Assembly: GCA_040954595.2 (NCBI GenBank)
Contig: CM082580.2
Location: 1,984,001 to 2,048,000, forward strand
Direction: 5' to 3'
Length of the DNA stretch: 64,000 nt
Origin: Balanoglossus misakiensis
Lineage: Eukaryota; Hemichordata
Shown piece by piece: positions 63,921 to 64,000 of the stretch. Position 1 is the stretch's first letter. The number at the start of each line of letters is the position of its first letter. The position numbers were made by a program, and so were the translations under genes. A model generated the notes under the pieces. It saw only the letters and a list, made by a program, of their open reading frames with translations. It was not told the DNA's origin and did not search any database.

Positions 63921-64000
63921 TTAAGTTGGAGTGTGTGGGTGTGTGAATGGAAATGTTCTTGGTGAAAATGTGGGAGTGGTTGGAGTGTGTCATGCGTGTT

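Overview
This is a eukaryotic (metazoan) genomic window, about 40% GC and dominated by transposable elements. Exons are short, introns follow GT-AG, and microsatellites are abundant. The mix of THAP/DDE4, Crypton, DUF6589, G2E3-like HECT and IS3-like integrase genes, several LINE types and many TTAA or fold-back MITEs fits a marine invertebrate such as a cephalochordate, hemichordate, echinoderm or mollusc. I cannot name the species. The one clear host gene is a nine-exon GAPDH paralogue (6288-13294).

Layout. 1-2662 (minus): 3' part of a DUF6589/C2H2 gene. 3806-4318: LINE tail. 5930-6192: TTAA MITE. 6288-13294: GAPDH gene, with a 2.5 kb fold-back element carrying a 34-bp minisatellite in intron 2. 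13.7 kb: (TATG)n/(TG)n. 16501-17664 (minus): Crypton relic. 17982-23971: decayed DNA transposon whose polyprotein has PHD, DDE transposase, USP, second USP-like, Ulp1 and ParB/sulfiredoxin-like modules. 24.4-26.5 kb: palindromic and Harbinger-like MITEs. 28013-30223: two IS3EU-type non-autonomous elements with 6-bp target duplications. 30319-32523: THAP + DDE4 transposase relic.

The main discovery is at 33364-54964, a 21.6 kb element with matching terminal inverted repeats (each ending in an array of ~43-bp repeats) and a 6-bp target-site duplication, CGACAC, on both sides. It carries an intact IS3-like integrase gene (minus, 52798-54147). Convergent to it is a multi-exon SAM-zinc finger-HECT ubiquitin ligase gene (plus, 34365-47226). 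Both proteins begin with a similar SAM-like domain, which suggests they belong to one system. Later insertions swelled the element: a CR1/L2-like LINE, TTAA MITEs, a Crypton relic split by a LINE, a MITE with a 9-bp TSD, and another LINE that itself holds a 904-bp MITE.

54971-63964: a third IS3EU-type end, a ~316-bp repeat block split by a 1.28 kb TIR element, an RPA-like OB-fold gene (minus, 61000-62859) inside a 3.7 kb stretch almost lacking C on the plus strand, and two head-to-head TTAA MITEs. Three separate elements here encode ubiquitin or SUMO machinery (HECT E3, USP, Ulp1), an unusual theme.
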